Part shown: piece by piece, positions 33,097 through 41,907 of the stretch
Position numbering within the stretch: the stretch's first letter is position 1
Layout of the letters: each line of letters opens with the position of its first letter
Origin: Pseudonocardia sp. T1-2H
GTDB lineage: Bacteria; Actinomycetota; Actinomycetes; Mycobacteriales; Pseudonocardiaceae
Direction of reading: 5' to 3'
NCBI RefSeq assembly: GCF_038039215.1
Contig: NZ_JBBPCL010000001.1
Span: 3,224,001-3,288,000 of the forward strand
DNA: 64,000 nucleotides
The notes under the pieces: generated by a model
Database searches by the model: none
Told to the model about the DNA's origin: nothing
The model's input: the letters and a program-made list of their open reading frames with translations, nothing else
Made by a program: the position numbers and the translations under genes

Positions 33097-34290
33097 GTGC
33101 CCGATTCCGGACCGCTCGCCGTGCTGGAGGCCCTCCCCCGCGTCCCGGCCGTCGTCGCGCGCGAGATCGACCCGGCGGACGGCTGGCCCGGCGTCGACGA
33201 CCCGGAAGGGCTCCGCGCCCAGATCGCGGACTGGCTCAGCCAGTACGCCAACGCCGGCACCCGCCGCACGTACGCCTACGCGCTCGGCCTGCCCGTGGCC
33301 TGGACCGACGCCCTGACCGGCGCCGATCCCGCGCTGACCGGCACGCCGCCGTCGCGCAGGCCGCCGCCGGCCCGGCCGGGCCCGCTGCACCATCTCGCCT
33401 GGTTCCGCTGGTGCGCCGGGCGCGGGCTCGATCCCCGGGCCGCCACCGGCAGCGAGGTGAAGGCGTGGCTGCACGCGCTCGACGCGACCGGCGCCGAGAA
33501 GCGGACCCGGCAGCGGATGCTCTCGACCCTGTCGGCGTTCTACGGCCACCTCACCGAGACCGGGGTCGTCCCGGCCAATCCGGCGGCCCTGAACCGCGCG
33601 CGCCTCGGCCTGTCCCGCAGCGTCCGGGACGCCTCCCCCACGATCCGGCTCACCGCCGAGCAGCTCGGCGCTCTACTGGGGGCCGCGGCCCGGCTCCCGA
33701 ACCGGACGCGGCACCGTGAGCTCTACGCCCGGCGCGCGGTGGCGGTCGTCGGGCTGCTGACGCTCGGCCTGCGCGTGTCGGAGCTCGTCGGCCTGGACCG
33801 GGACGACCTGGTGGTCACCGGCGGCGAGCCGGTGCTGCGGGTCCTGGGCAAGGGCGGGGTCCGGCGGGAGGTCTACCTCACCGAGCTCGCGGCCGTCGCG
33901 CTGCGCGCCTACCTGGAGGAACGTGACCGCACCGCCGGCACGTCGACGCCCGCCGTCCGGGGCCGGACCGCCGCGGCGCGCACGCCGTTGATCGCGACGC
34001 GGGACGGCGGTCGCTGTTCCCGGTTCGACGTCAACGCCCTGCTCCGCCGGGTCGCGCTGACCGCCGGGCCGGCGCTCGCGGACGTCGCGGAGAAGGTCCA
34101 TCCGCATGCGCTGCGGCACGCCTACGTGACGATCGCGCTCGAGCAGGACGCCCGGATCCAGCACGTCCAGGCGGACGTCGGGCACGCGAGCATCGCCACG
34201 ACGCAGTACTACGACCGCGGCCGGCGCACCCGGGGCACCACCGCCGCGGACCTCGTCGCGGCCGCGATCACCGGTACGCAACCGGATTGA
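33097..34290 (+). CDS. Tyrosine recombinase/integrase
   Basis: 397 residues. A SAM-like core-binding domain (about 35-170) precedes the catalytic domain with Arg226 in LLTLGLRVSELVGL, Lys252 in VLGKGGVRREV, His337 and Arg340 in HPHALRHAY, His363 in VGHASIATTQ and the nucleophile Tyr371 in QYYDR. All five positions of an active XerC/D-type enzyme are present. It could be an integrase of a small element or a stand-alone recombinase; no tRNA or obvious attachment site flanks it. GTG 33097 begins VPDSGPLAV. A block of 22-bp repeats follows its stop. Confidence 0.85.
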   Translation: MPDSGPLAVLEALPRVPAVVAREIDPADGWPGVDDPEGLRAQIADWLSQYANAGTRRTYAYALGLPVAWTDALTGADPALTGTPPSRRPPPARPGPLHHLAWFRWCAGRGLDPRAATGSEVKAWLHALDATGAEKRTRQRMLSTLSAFYGHLTETGVVPANPAALNRARLGLSRSVRDASPTIRLTAEQLGALLGAAARLPNRTRHRELYARRAVAVVGLLTLGLRVSELVGLDRDDLVVTGGEPVLRVLGKGGVRREVYLTELAAVALRAYLEERDRTAGTSTPAVRGRTAAARTPLIATRDGGRCSRFDVNALLRRVALTAGPALADVAEKVHPHALRHAYVTIALEQDARIQHVQADVGHASIATTQYYDRGRRTRGTTAADLVAAAITGTQPD

Positions 34291-34340
34291 CGTCGTCGCC
34301 GGGGCCCGTGCGAGCTGCGCCCGAGCCGCCGTCGGCGCCG

Positions 34341-34435
34341 GTCCCAGACCGCGACTCGCGGGGTGTCAGATCGCGACTCGCGGGGTCTTAGACGGCGACT
34401 CGCCCGGTCCCAGACCGCGACTCGCGGGGGTGTCA
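34341..34435. repeat. 22-bp periodic repeat block, four direct copies
   Basis: GCGACTCGC occurs at 34351, 34373, 34395 and 34417, exactly 22 bases apart, each inside a longer similar unit (CAGACCGCGACTCGCGGGG). It is the same unit as at 2701-2828. It lies between the recombinase stop and the ferrochelatase stop, so it could act as a terminator, but direct copies alone do not make a strong hairpin. Confidence 0.8.
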
Positions 34436-35479
34436 GGGGGTGGCCGGGCGGGTGGGGCGGCGGGTCGGGGCGCAGCAGTCGATCGCGCACGGGGCGCCGT
34501 CGACCGTGCAGCCCGCGCTCGGGACCCTGCCCAGTGCGCGCGGCGCCGCGTTGTGCGCGTGCTCCGCGATCAGCTCGACCACCATGTCCGCGAAGCGCGG
34601 GTCCGGTCCGGCCGTGGCGGCGCGGGCGAAGCCCAGGCCCAGCTCGGCGGCCTTCTCCGCGGCCTCGTTGTCCAGGTCCCACACGACCTCGACGTGGTCC
34701 GACACGAACCCGACGGGCGACACCACGACCGCCTGCGTCCCGGCGGCGTGGAGCCGCTCGAGGTGGTCCACGATGTCCGGCTCGAGCCACGGGACCTGCG
34801 GCGGACCGGAGCGGGACTGCCAGACGACGTCGTGCTCCTCCACCCCGAGGTCCGCCGCGACGAGCCGGGCGGCCTCCGCGATCTGCCGGGAGTAGAGGTG
34901 CCCGCCCTCCTCCGGCACGCCCGCCGCCTCGTCCGCCGCGAGCGGCACGGAGTGCGCGGTGAACACCAGCCGGGCGGCGTCGCGCTGCTCGGCGGGCAGC
35001 GACTCCCGCGCCACCCGCACCGCGTCCGCGTTGGCCTTCACGAACGCCGGGTGGTCGAAGAAGTGCCGCAGCTTGATCAGGTGCGGGGCCCCGTCGCCGA
35101 CCGCCTTCCGCGCCCGGCTGATGTCCTCGTGGTACTGCCGACAGGCCGAGTAGCCGCCGTAGGCGCTGGTGGCGAACACGAGGGCCGAGCGGATGCCGTC
35201 CCGCGCCATCTCCGCGACCGTGTCCTCGACCATCGGGTACCAGTTCCGGTTCCCGAAGTAGACCGGCAGGTCCGTCCGCTCGCGGATCGCCGCGATCAGC
35301 TCACGGTTGCGGGCGTTGATCGGCGAGACACCGCCGAAGTGCCGGTAGTGCTCCTCGACGGCGTCGAGCCGCTCCGGCGGTACCCCGCGCCCGCGGACGA
35401 CGTTCTCCAGGAAGGGGCGTACCTCCTCCGGTCCCTCCGGGCCGCCGAACGAGAGCACCAACAACGCTTCGGGAGTCAC
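34433..35479 (-). CDS. cpfC: Ferrochelatase (coproporphyrin III ferrochelatase type)
   Basis: 348 residues, same length class as mycobacterial HemZ/CpfC. Motifs: [21 protein letters not shown] at the N-terminus, [18 protein letters not shown], the catalytic His in [11 protein letters not shown], and [20 protein letters not shown]. It inserts Fe2+ into coproporphyrin III in the actinobacterial haem route. The C-terminal [16 protein letters not shown] has four cysteines, consistent with the [2Fe-2S] cluster known in several actinobacterial ferrochelatases. GTG 35479 is eight bases after the inhA stop. Gene order fabG-inhA-ferrochelatase matches M. tuberculosis. Confidence 0.9.
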   Translation of the reverse strand: MTPEALLVLSFGGPEGPEEVRPFLENVVRGRGVPPERLDAVEEHYRHFGGVSPINARNRELIAAIRERTDLPVYFGNRNWYPMVEDTVAEMARDGIRSALVFATSAYGGYSACRQYHEDISRARKAVGDGAPHLIKLRHFFDHPAFVKANADAVRVARESLPAEQRDAARLVFTAHSVPLAADEAAGVPEEGGHLYSRQIAEAARLVAADLGVEEHDVVWQSRSGPPQVPWLEPDIVDHLERLHAAGTQAVVVSPVGFVSDHVEVVWDLDNEAAEKAAELGLGFARAATAGPDPRFADMVVELIAEHAHNAAPRALGRVPSAGCTVDGAPCAIDCCAPTRRPTRPATP

Positions 35480-35487
35480 GGCCTCAA

Positions 35488-36264
35488 TTAGACACCGATG
35501 GCGTGGAAGCCGCCGTCGGCCCACACCATGGAGCCCGTCGTCACCGGCAGCCAGTCCGAGAGCAGCGCGCAGACCGTCTTCGCGACCGGCACCGGGTCCG
35601 TGGTGTCCCAGCCCAGCGGTGCGCGGCCGTCCCAGGCGTCCTCGAAGGCGGCGAAGCCCGGGATCGACTTCGCGGCCATCGTCTTCACCGGTCCCGCAGC
35701 ACACAGGTTGACCCGGATCCCCTTGGGGCCCAGATCCCGGGCGAGGTAGCGGGTGACGGACTCGAGGGTGGACTTGGCCACGCCCATCCAGTCGTAGGCG
35801 GGCCACGCCTGACGGTTGTCGAAGTCCATCCCGACGATCGAGCTGCCCGGCCCGAGCAGCGGCAGCAGCGCCGTGGACAGGGACTTGAACGAGTACGCGC
35901 TCACCTGGATCGTCGTGGCGACGTCCTCCCACGGGGCGCTCAGGAACGCGCCCTCCCCCAGGCAGGACGCCGGCGCGAAACCGATCGAGTGCAGCACGCC
36001 GTCGAGCTTCGGCTCGTCCCCGAGGTGCGGGGAGATGCGCTCGACGAGGGTGTCCAGCTGCCCCTGGTCCGACACGTCCAGCTCGACGACCGGCGCCGGC
36101 TTCGGGAGCCGCTGCGCGATCCGCTCGACGAGGCGCATGCGCCCGAAGCCGGTGAGCACGACCTCCGCACCCTGCTCCTGCGCGATCTTCGCGGCGTGGA
36201 AGGCCAGCGAGGCGTCGGTGATGACGCCGGTGACGAGCAGGCGTTTGCCCTCGAGCAGTCCCAT
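35488..36264 (-). CDS. inhA: Enoyl-[acyl-carrier-protein] reductase (NADH), InhA/FabI type
   Basis: 258 residues. Short-chain reductase of the FabI group: [34 protein letters not shown] for [12 protein letters not shown], the active-site Tyr and Lys in [14 protein letters not shown], and [17 protein letters not shown] for the substrate loop. It performs the last reduction in fatty-acid elongation. It sits between fabG and the ferrochelatase gene, the conserved mabA-inhA-hemZ order. Forty bases after fabG. Confidence 0.92.
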   Translation of the reverse strand: MGLLEGKRLLVTGVITDASLAFHAAKIAQEQGAEVVLTGFGRMRLVERIAQRLPKPAPVVELDVSDQGQLDTLVERISPHLGDEPKLDGVLHSIGFAPASCLGEGAFLSAPWEDVATTIQVSAYSFKSLSTALLPLLGPGSSIVGMDFDNRQAWPAYDWMGVAKSTLESVTRYLARDLGPKGIRVNLCAAGPVKTMAAKSIPGFAAFEDAWDGRAPLGWDTTDPVPVAKTVCALLSDWLPVTTGSMVWADGGFHAIGV

Positions 36265-36304
36265 GGGGAGCCTTTCTGGAGTACGAGCGGTTCTCGTGCG
36301 GTGA

Positions 36305-37033
36305 CTAGTGGCCCATGCCGAGGCCGCCGTCGACCGGGATGACCGCCCCGGTGACGTAGCCCGCGCCCGGGGAGCCGAGCCAGGTCACCGTCGAGGCGAC
36401 CTCCTCCACCGAGGCGTAGCGGCCCAGCGGGATCTGGCCGAGGATCTCGGTGCGGCGGGCGTCCGGCAGGGCGCGGGTCATGTCCGTGTCCACGAACCCG
36501 GGCGCGACGACGTTGGCGGTGATCCCGCGCGAGCCCAGCTCGCGGGCGATCGAGCGGGCCAGCCCGACCAGGCCGCTCTTGGACGCGGCGTAGTTGACCT
36601 GCCCGGCGCTGCCCAGCAGGCCGACGACGGACGAGATGAAGATCATCCGGCCGCCCCGGGCCCGCAGCATCCCGCGGGACGCGCGCTTGGCGACGCGGTA
36701 GGCAGCCGTCAGGTTGGCGTCGATCACGCCGGTGAACGACTCCTCGCTCATCCGCATGAGCAGCCCGTCGTCGTTCATGCCGGCGTTGGAGATCAGGACC
36801 TCGACCGGCCCGTTCTTCTCCTCGACGGCCGTGAACGCCGCGTCCACGGCGGCGGCGTCGGTGACGTCGCACTGCACGGGGAAGAGGTCGTCCGGCAGGC
36901 CGTCGGCGTTCGAGCGGTACGTCACCGCCACCTTGTCCCCCTGGGCCGCGAACGCCGTCGCGATCGCCAGGCCGATCCCGCGGTTTCCTCCGGTGACGAG
37001 CACGCTGCGGTTCCCGACGTCACTGTTGCCCAC
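36305..37033 (-). CDS. fabG: 3-oxoacyl-[acyl-carrier-protein] reductase
   Basis: 242 residues. SDR signature: SVLVTGGNRGIGLAIATAFA for NADPH, ISNAGMNDDGLLMRM, catalytic Ser in FISSVVGLLGSAGQ and Tyr-Lys in NYAASKSGLVG, C-terminal GYVTGAVIPVDGGLGMGH. Closest in context to mycobacterial FabG1/MabA, reducing 3-oxoacyl-ACP before InhA acts. Sixty-one bases separate it from the VWA gene upstream. Confidence 0.92.
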   Translation of the reverse strand: MGNSDVGNRSVLVTGGNRGIGLAIATAFAAQGDKVAVTYRSNADGLPDDLFPVQCDVTDAAAVDAAFTAVEEKNGPVEVLISNAGMNDDGLLMRMSEESFTGVIDANLTAAYRVAKRASRGMLRARGGRMIFISSVVGLLGSAGQVNYAASKSGLVGLARSIARELGSRGITANVVAPGFVDTDMTRALPDARRTEILGQIPLGRYASVEEVASTVTWLGSPGAGYVTGAVIPVDGGLGMGH

Positions 37034-37094
37034 GGAGGAAGAACCTAGTGCACGACCTCGACGATCATGGAATGTGGACTCGGCGCCGCCGGGT

Positions 37095-38078
37095 TCAGGG
37101 CAACCGACGGCCGAGCGCCAGCCCCGTCCCCAGCCCGGCGACGAGCAGCAGCGCTCCGCCGGCCAGCCACGGTCTGCTCGTGTCCACCCGTCGGACCTCG
37201 TAGCCGATCTGTTCGGAGAGGTCCGCGTAGACCTGTTCGAGCTCGTCCTCGGTGGCGGCGGTGAAGAACTGCCCGGCCGAGAGGTCCGCGATCTCCTTCA
37301 TCGACGCGTCGTCGACGGCGACCCGGGTGCGCCCGCCCTCGATGTCGATCGTCCCGTACGCGGTGCCGAACGAGATCGTCGAGACCGGGATCTTGGCCCC
37401 GGCGGCCTTGCGGGCGGCAGTGAAGGAACCGCGCGGGTCGTTCTCGCCGTCCGGCCCGGGCACGGTCTGCTTGCCGTCGCTCATCAGCACGATCCGCGCG
37501 GGTGGCGGCCCTTCGGCGTCCGTCGGCGCGACCGAGCGGGAGAACGATTCGATGGACTGCATGGCAGCGAAGATCGCCTCACCGGTGGCCGTGGACTCGG
37601 CCAGCTTCAGGCCGTCGACCGCGCGTTTCACCGAGTCCCGGTCCGTGGTCGGCGAGACGAGCACGGCGGCCGTCCCGGCGAAGGAGACCAGGCCGAGGTT
37701 GATCCCGGGGGTGAGCTGGTCCGCGAACGTCTTGGCGGCGGCCTGCGCGGCGGCGAGCCGGTTCGGTGCCACGTCCGTGGCCTGCATGGACAGCGAGACG
37801 TCGATCACGAGGACGACCGTGGCCCGGTTCCGCGGGACCTTCGCCTCGGCCTGCGGCCCGGCCAGCGCGATGGTCAGGACGGCGAGCGCGGCGATCAGCG
37901 CCGCCGCCGGCACGTGCCGGTACCAGCCCGGACGCTTCGGCGCGACGCTGTTCAGCAGCTCGAGGTTGGTGAACCGCACGATGTCGCGGCGACGGCGGCG
38001 CAGCAGGACGAGATAGCCGGCGACGAGCGCGACGACGACGACCGACCCGAGCAGCCACCACGGTGACGCGAAGCTCAT
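37095..38078 (-). CDS. VWA-domain membrane protein (BatA/Rv1481-like)
   Basis: 327 residues. One membrane helix near residues 8-25 and another near 60-76, then a von Willebrand A domain with an intact MIDAS (DVSLSM, later Thr and Asp in SDGKQT), and a C-terminal helix before the Arg-rich tail. It belongs to MoxR-DUF58-VWA systems, thought to assist folding or metal insertion of exported proteins. ATG overlaps the DUF58 stop by four bases. Same order as Rv1479-Rv1481. Confidence 0.87.
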   Translation of the reverse strand: MSFASPWWLLGSVVVVALVAGYLVLLRRRRRDIVRFTNLELLNSVAPKRPGWYRHVPAAALIAALAVLTIALAGPQAEAKVPRNRATVVLVIDVSLSMQATDVAPNRLAAAQAAAKTFADQLTPGINLGLVSFAGTAAVLVSPTTDRDSVKRAVDGLKLAESTATGEAIFAAMQSIESFSRSVAPTDAEGPPPARIVLMSDGKQTVPGPDGENDPRGSFTAARKAAGAKIPVSTISFGTAYGTIDIEGGRTRVAVDDASMKEIADLSAGQFFTAATEDELEQVYADLSEQIGYEVRRVDTSRPWLAGGALLLVAGLGTGLALGRRLP

Positions 38079-39079
38079 CCGGCACCCCCGGACCATGCGC
38101 GCTTGCGGGTCAGCGCGAACCGCACGATGTCCGCGATCCAGTCCGAGTCCGTCCGCAGCCGCAGGTGCGCGGCGCCCGTGCGGCGCAGCGCGGTGGCCAC
38201 CCGGTCCCGGTGCGCGGAGGCCGCGGCGGCGTACTCGCGGCGCAGCAGCGGCGTCGTCTCGACCTCGCGCTGCTCGCCCGTCTCCGGGTCCGCGAGGACG
38301 ACGGTGCCGACGTCCGGCAGGTCCAGCTCGCGCGGGTCCAGGACCTCGACGGCGAGCAGGTCGTGGCGTGCGGAGAGGCCGCGCAGCGCGCGCTCCCACT
38401 CCGGCTCGCCGAGGAAGTCCGAGATCACCACGGCCAGCCCGCGCCGCCGCGGCGGCCGCCGGAGCTGCTCGATCGCCGCCGTCAGGTCCCCGCGGGTGCC
38501 CTCCGCGGCCCGCGGGGTCTGGGCGACCTGGCGGATCAGGGTGCGGGCGTGCCCGATGCCCCCGCGCGGCGGGAAGCGGTGCGTGCGTTCCCCCGTCGCG
38601 ACGAGGGCGCCGATGCGGTTGCCGCCGCCCCGCGTCAGATGGGCGACGGCGGCGAGCGCGGCCACCGCGAGATCGCGCTTCTCGCAGCCGGCGGTACCGA
38701 AGTCCAGGCTGGGTGAGAGGTCGAGCACCACCCAGGTCTCGAGCTCGCGGTCCGCGATCGTCTCGCGGACGTGCGGCTCGGTGGTCCGGGCGGTGACGGC
38801 CCAGTCCATGCGGCGCACGTCGTCCCCGGCGAGGTAGGGGCGGGCCTCCCCCGCCTCCGAACCGGGACCGGGGACGAGGCCGAGGTGGTTGCCCTGCAGC
38901 AGCCCGTCGAGCCGGCCGCGGACGGTGAGTTCGAGGGTGCGCAGCGCGGCCTCCAGCCGTCCGTCGCGCAACGAGGGCGGATGGACCGCCCGCTCGTGGT
39001 CGGGCAGGCCGGGCCCCCGCCGGGTACCGGCAGGTGGCCCGCTCGGCTGCACCTCGGGCGGGGAGGGCTCCGGGCTCAC
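38075..39079 (-). CDS. DUF58 domain protein
   Basis: 334 residues. The DUF58 signature GEARPYLAGDDVRRMDWAVTARTTEPHVRE spans about residues 77-106; a degenerate VWA-like half follows (WVVLDLSPSLDFG, LAVVISDFLGE). It is the middle partner of the MoxR-DUF58-VWA set. GTG 39079 overlaps the moxR stop. About 45 N-terminal residues are Pro-rich and disordered. Confidence 0.87.
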   Translation of the reverse strand: MSPEPSPPEVQPSGPPAGTRRGPGLPDHERAVHPPSLRDGRLEAALRTLELTVRGRLDGLLQGNHLGLVPGPGSEAGEARPYLAGDDVRRMDWAVTARTTEPHVRETIADRELETWVVLDLSPSLDFGTAGCEKRDLAVAALAAVAHLTRGGGNRIGALVATGERTHRFPPRGGIGHARTLIRQVAQTPRAAEGTRGDLTAAIEQLRRPPRRRGLAVVISDFLGEPEWERALRGLSARHDLLAVEVLDPRELDLPDVGTVVLADPETGEQREVETTPLLRREYAAAASAHRDRVATALRRTGAAHLRLRTDSDWIADIVRFALTRKRAWSGGAG

Positions 39080-40185
39080 GGCGCCCCGGCCGCCGGGATG
39101 TAGGGGGCGACGGGTGTGGGCGCGACCTGAGGCCGGGCGGTGACCTGCGGCAACGGCACGGTCTGCATCACCCTGGAGATGATGTGGTCCATCGGGATCT
39201 GGTCCGCGACGGCGTCGTAGGACAGCACGAGGCGGTGCCGCAGCACGTCCGGTGCGACGTCCAGGACGTCCTGCGGGAGGACGTAGTCCCGGCCCCGGAT
39301 GAGCGCGAGCGCCCGCGCGGCGGCGACGATCCCGAGGGTGGCGCGGGGCGAGGCGCCGTAGGACACCCAGCCCGCGATGTCCGAGAGGCCGTGCTCCCCG
39401 GGCGTGCGGGTCGCGACGACGAGCCGCACCACGTAGTCCACCAGCGCGTGGTGCACGAACACCTTCGAGGCGACGCCCTGCAGCCGGACCAGGTCGTTCG
39501 GCTCCATCACGCGCTCGGCGACCGGGGGCTCCGCGCCCATCCGGTAGACGATCTCGCGCTCCTCCTCGACGCCCGGGTACTCCACGATGATCTTGAAGAG
39601 GAACCGGTCCCGCTGCGCCTCGGGCAGCGGGTAGACGCCCTCGTTCTCGATCGGGTTCTGCGTGGCGAGCACGAGGAACGGGTCGGGCATCGGGAAGGTC
39701 CTGCCGCCGATGGACAGGTGCCGCTCCGCCATCACCTCGAGCATCGCGGACTGCACCTTCGCCGGGGCGCGGTTGATCTCGTCCGCGAGCACGAAGTTCG
39801 CGACGACCGGACCCAGCTCGACGTCGAACTCCTCGCGGCCCTGGCGGTAGATGCGCGTGCCGAGGATGTCCGCGGGCACCAGGTCCGGCGTGAACTGCAG
39901 GCGGGAGAAGGAGCCGCCGACGACCTTCGCGACCGTCTCCACCGCCAGGGTCTTCGCCACCCCGGGCACGCCCTCGAGCAGCAGGTGGCCCTTCGCGAGC
40001 AGGCCGACGAGCATGCGCTCGACCAACCGGTCCTGCCCGACGATCACGCGCTTGATCTCGAAGACGACCCGTTCGAGCAGCTCGGCGTCCTTCGCGGGCG
40101 GCTCCGGGGCGGACGCTCCCGGACCAGGCGACGGGGGGCCGGGGGCGCTCTCGGGGAAGGGTGCACGCTCACGCCGCCATCTCAC
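39076..40185 (-). CDS. moxR: MoxR-family AAA+ ATPase
   Basis: 369 residues. Walker A in LLEGVPGVAKTLAVE, Walker B in NFVLADEINRAPAKVQSA, sensor 1 in VLATQNPIENEGVYPLPEAQRDRF and a sensor 2 Arg region near the C-terminus. It is an ATP-driven chaperone-like enzyme working with the DUF58 and VWA proteins. The Pro-rich first 30 residues may be overextended; GTG 40185 and ATG 40180-frame alternatives cannot be separated. It lies 31 bases after the NlpC/P60 hydrolase gene, matching ripA/ripB-moxR1. Confidence 0.9.
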   Translation of the reverse strand: MRWRRERAPFPESAPGPPSPGPGASAPEPPAKDAELLERVVFEIKRVIVGQDRLVERMLVGLLAKGHLLLEGVPGVAKTLAVETVAKVVGGSFSRLQFTPDLVPADILGTRIYRQGREEFDVELGPVVANFVLADEINRAPAKVQSAMLEVMAERHLSIGGRTFPMPDPFLVLATQNPIENEGVYPLPEAQRDRFLFKIIVEYPGVEEEREIVYRMGAEPPVAERVMEPNDLVRLQGVASKVFVHHALVDYVVRLVVATRTPGEHGLSDIAGWVSYGASPRATLGIVAAARALALIRGRDYVLPQDVLDVAPDVLRHRLVLSYDAVADQIPMDHIISRVMQTVPLPQVTARPQVAPTPVAPYIPAAGAP

Positions 40186-40216
40186 CCTGTGGCCCGTGTG
40201 ACCGCTGTGAGTGGGG

Positions 40217-41611
40217 TCAGAGCACGCGGGACACGGTCGGCAGCAGGTTCCCGCCGTAGCGCACGTCGGTGACCCGCACCGTCGCCCCGGAGTAGGGCGC
40301 CTCGATCATCTTGTTGTTCCCGATGTACAGCGCGATGTGGTAGATGCGGCCGTTGCGGGCCCAGGCCAGCATGTCGCCCGGTTGCTTGTCCGCCAGCGGG
40401 ACCTGGTCCCCGTAGGCGTGCTGGTTGCCGCTGTAGCGCGGCAGGTTCACCCCGACGCCCGCGAACGCGTAGAGCATCAGCCCCGAACAGTCGAAACCGA
40501 TCTTCTTGTAGTCGCCCATCGCGTCGGCGACGCCGCCGTCCCGGATGCCCCGCGACGGCCCGCGGGCGGTGCCGCCGCCCCACGCGTAGATGACGCCGAG
40601 CTCGCCCATCGCCCGGTCGATCACGGTCTGGGCGGCCGCCGAGCCGTAGCGGCGCGGCGCGGCGCTCCGGGAACCGGGCCCCGGGCTGCGGGGCGTGGGC
40701 TGGGCGGCCCGTGCCGCCTCCTCCTGCGCGGCCCGGGCGCGGGCCGCGGCGGCTTCGGCGCGCTGCCGCTCGGCCTCGAGGCGGGCCTGCTCGGCCTGCC
40801 AGGCGTCGAAGCGCTGCCGCTGGGCCCGTAGGCCCGCGTCCGCGTTCTCGGCGGCGTCGAGGCGGCGCTGCACCTCGGTCTGCTCGGCGAGGACCTGCGA
40901 GAGCCGCTGCGCCTGGGCGTCGGACGCGCTCTGCGCGGCCGCGAGGGCCTGGTCCGCGGCCGTCTTCGCCTCCGCGGCGGCCTGCTGCCGCTGCTCGGCC
41001 TCGTCCTGCGCCTGCCGGGCCGTCGAGTCCGCGTTGGCCTTCTCCACCCGGGCCCGCTCGAGGGCGTCCAGCGCGGTGGCCTGCTGCTGCGCGACGGCAT
41101 CCGTCATCTGGGCGCGGTCGATCAGGTCCTCGGGGCCCGACGCGCTGGTGAGCATTCCGATCGGGCCGAGATCGAGGCCCTGCTGGTAGGTGTTCGCCAC
41201 GACGTCGTCGAGCCGGGCTCGGGCGGCGTCGATGGCCGAACCGGCGGCCTGGGTCTCGATCCGGGCCTGGTCCGCGCGGTCCGCGGCGTCCTGGGCCGCG
41301 CCCTGCGCGGTGGTGAAGACGTCCTGCGCCTGGTTCGCGGACTCGTGCTGCTCGGCCACCTGGATCTGCAGGTCCTCGGCCTCGGCCTGCAGCGCCGAGA
41401 GCCGGTCCGTCAGCTGCGCGACCTCGGCCGCGCCGCCGGCGACGGCGGCGCCGCTGCTCTGCAGCTGCTCGTCGCTGGGGTTGGGCGGCGGGGTCGGCGA
41501 CGGGGGCGCGGCGATCGCGGTCCCGGCTCCGACGGCGCCGCCGGTGCCCGTCAGCAGCGCGACGAGCAGGAGCAGTACGACGACCCGTGCCGAGCCCGCT
41601 GGCCGCACCAC
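40217..41611 (-). CDS. Secreted NlpC/P60 peptidoglycan endopeptidase (RipA-like)
   Basis: 464 residues. Signal peptide (basic start, VVVLLLLVALLTG core, Ala-rich cleavage region), then a long Ala/Gln/Glu coiled coil (about 60-310) like the RipA N-terminal inhibitory domain, a Pro/Ser linker, and an NlpC/P60 domain. The catalytic Cys is in KKIGFDCSGLMLYAF and the His in GRIYHIALYIGNN. It cuts peptide stems in peptidoglycan during division. GTG 41611 or 41608 fits GGGGGAG just upstream; both are uncertain. It is immediately upstream of moxR, as ripA/ripB are in mycobacteria. Confidence 0.87.
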   Translation of the reverse strand: MVRPAGSARVVVLLLLVALLTGTGGAVGAGTAIAAPPSPTPPPNPSDEQLQSSGAAVAGGAAEVAQLTDRLSALQAEAEDLQIQVAEQHESANQAQDVFTTAQGAAQDAADRADQARIETQAAGSAIDAARARLDDVVANTYQQGLDLGPIGMLTSASGPEDLIDRAQMTDAVAQQQATALDALERARVEKANADSTARQAQDEAEQRQQAAAEAKTAADQALAAAQSASDAQAQRLSQVLAEQTEVQRRLDAAENADAGLRAQRQRFDAWQAEQARLEAERQRAEAAAARARAAQEEAARAAQPTPRSPGPGSRSAAPRRYGSAAAQTVIDRAMGELGVIYAWGGGTARGPSRGIRDGGVADAMGDYKKIGFDCSGLMLYAFAGVGVNLPRYSGNQHAYGDQVPLADKQPGDMLAWARNGRIYHIALYIGNNKMIEAPYSGATVRVTDVRYGGNLLPTVSRVL

Positions 41612-41907
41612 TCCCCCGTCCCGCGCCGCAGGGCCGGCGCTCTCCGTGTCGATCAGCCGCTGTCGATCACGACTCGACGGCCTCGACTCTCCCACCGTCA
41701 CCCCGCAAAACCCGGTAGCCACACGCATCCGTCTGCGCAACTTCCACCACATGGTGGACACGGGGCCGGAGGTACCCGAAGCTGTGACCTGCTCCGAACG
41801 GGCGAGGCCGGCTACGTACTTCCACTCCTGTGCGGACGGTCCCGCATCCGGGAAGCTGCATGCCTGCGCGGCCGTTCGGCACGTGCGCCAGGACAGGAGA
41901 GAAGACC
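41612..41907. other. Divergent intergenic region between ripA-like gene and 41908 gene
   Basis: 296 bases. I looked for the c-di-AMP (ydaO-type) riboswitch that precedes many cell-wall hydrolase genes and did not find its conserved core. CCACCATGTGGTGG at about 41747 is a perfect 14-base palindrome and a possible operator. Confidence 0.45.

Noticed and set aside
31719..34290. Integrated phage or ICE
   Set aside because: No tRNA, attachment repeats, capsid, relaxase or replication genes flank the recombinase.
33097..34290. Assigning the recombinase as xerC or xerD
   Set aside because: Chromosomal XerC/D context (and a dif site) is not seen, and the N-terminal part is longer than usual.
41612..41907. 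c-di-AMP (ydaO) riboswitch before the RipA-like gene
   Set aside because: The conserved core could not be found on the minus strand.
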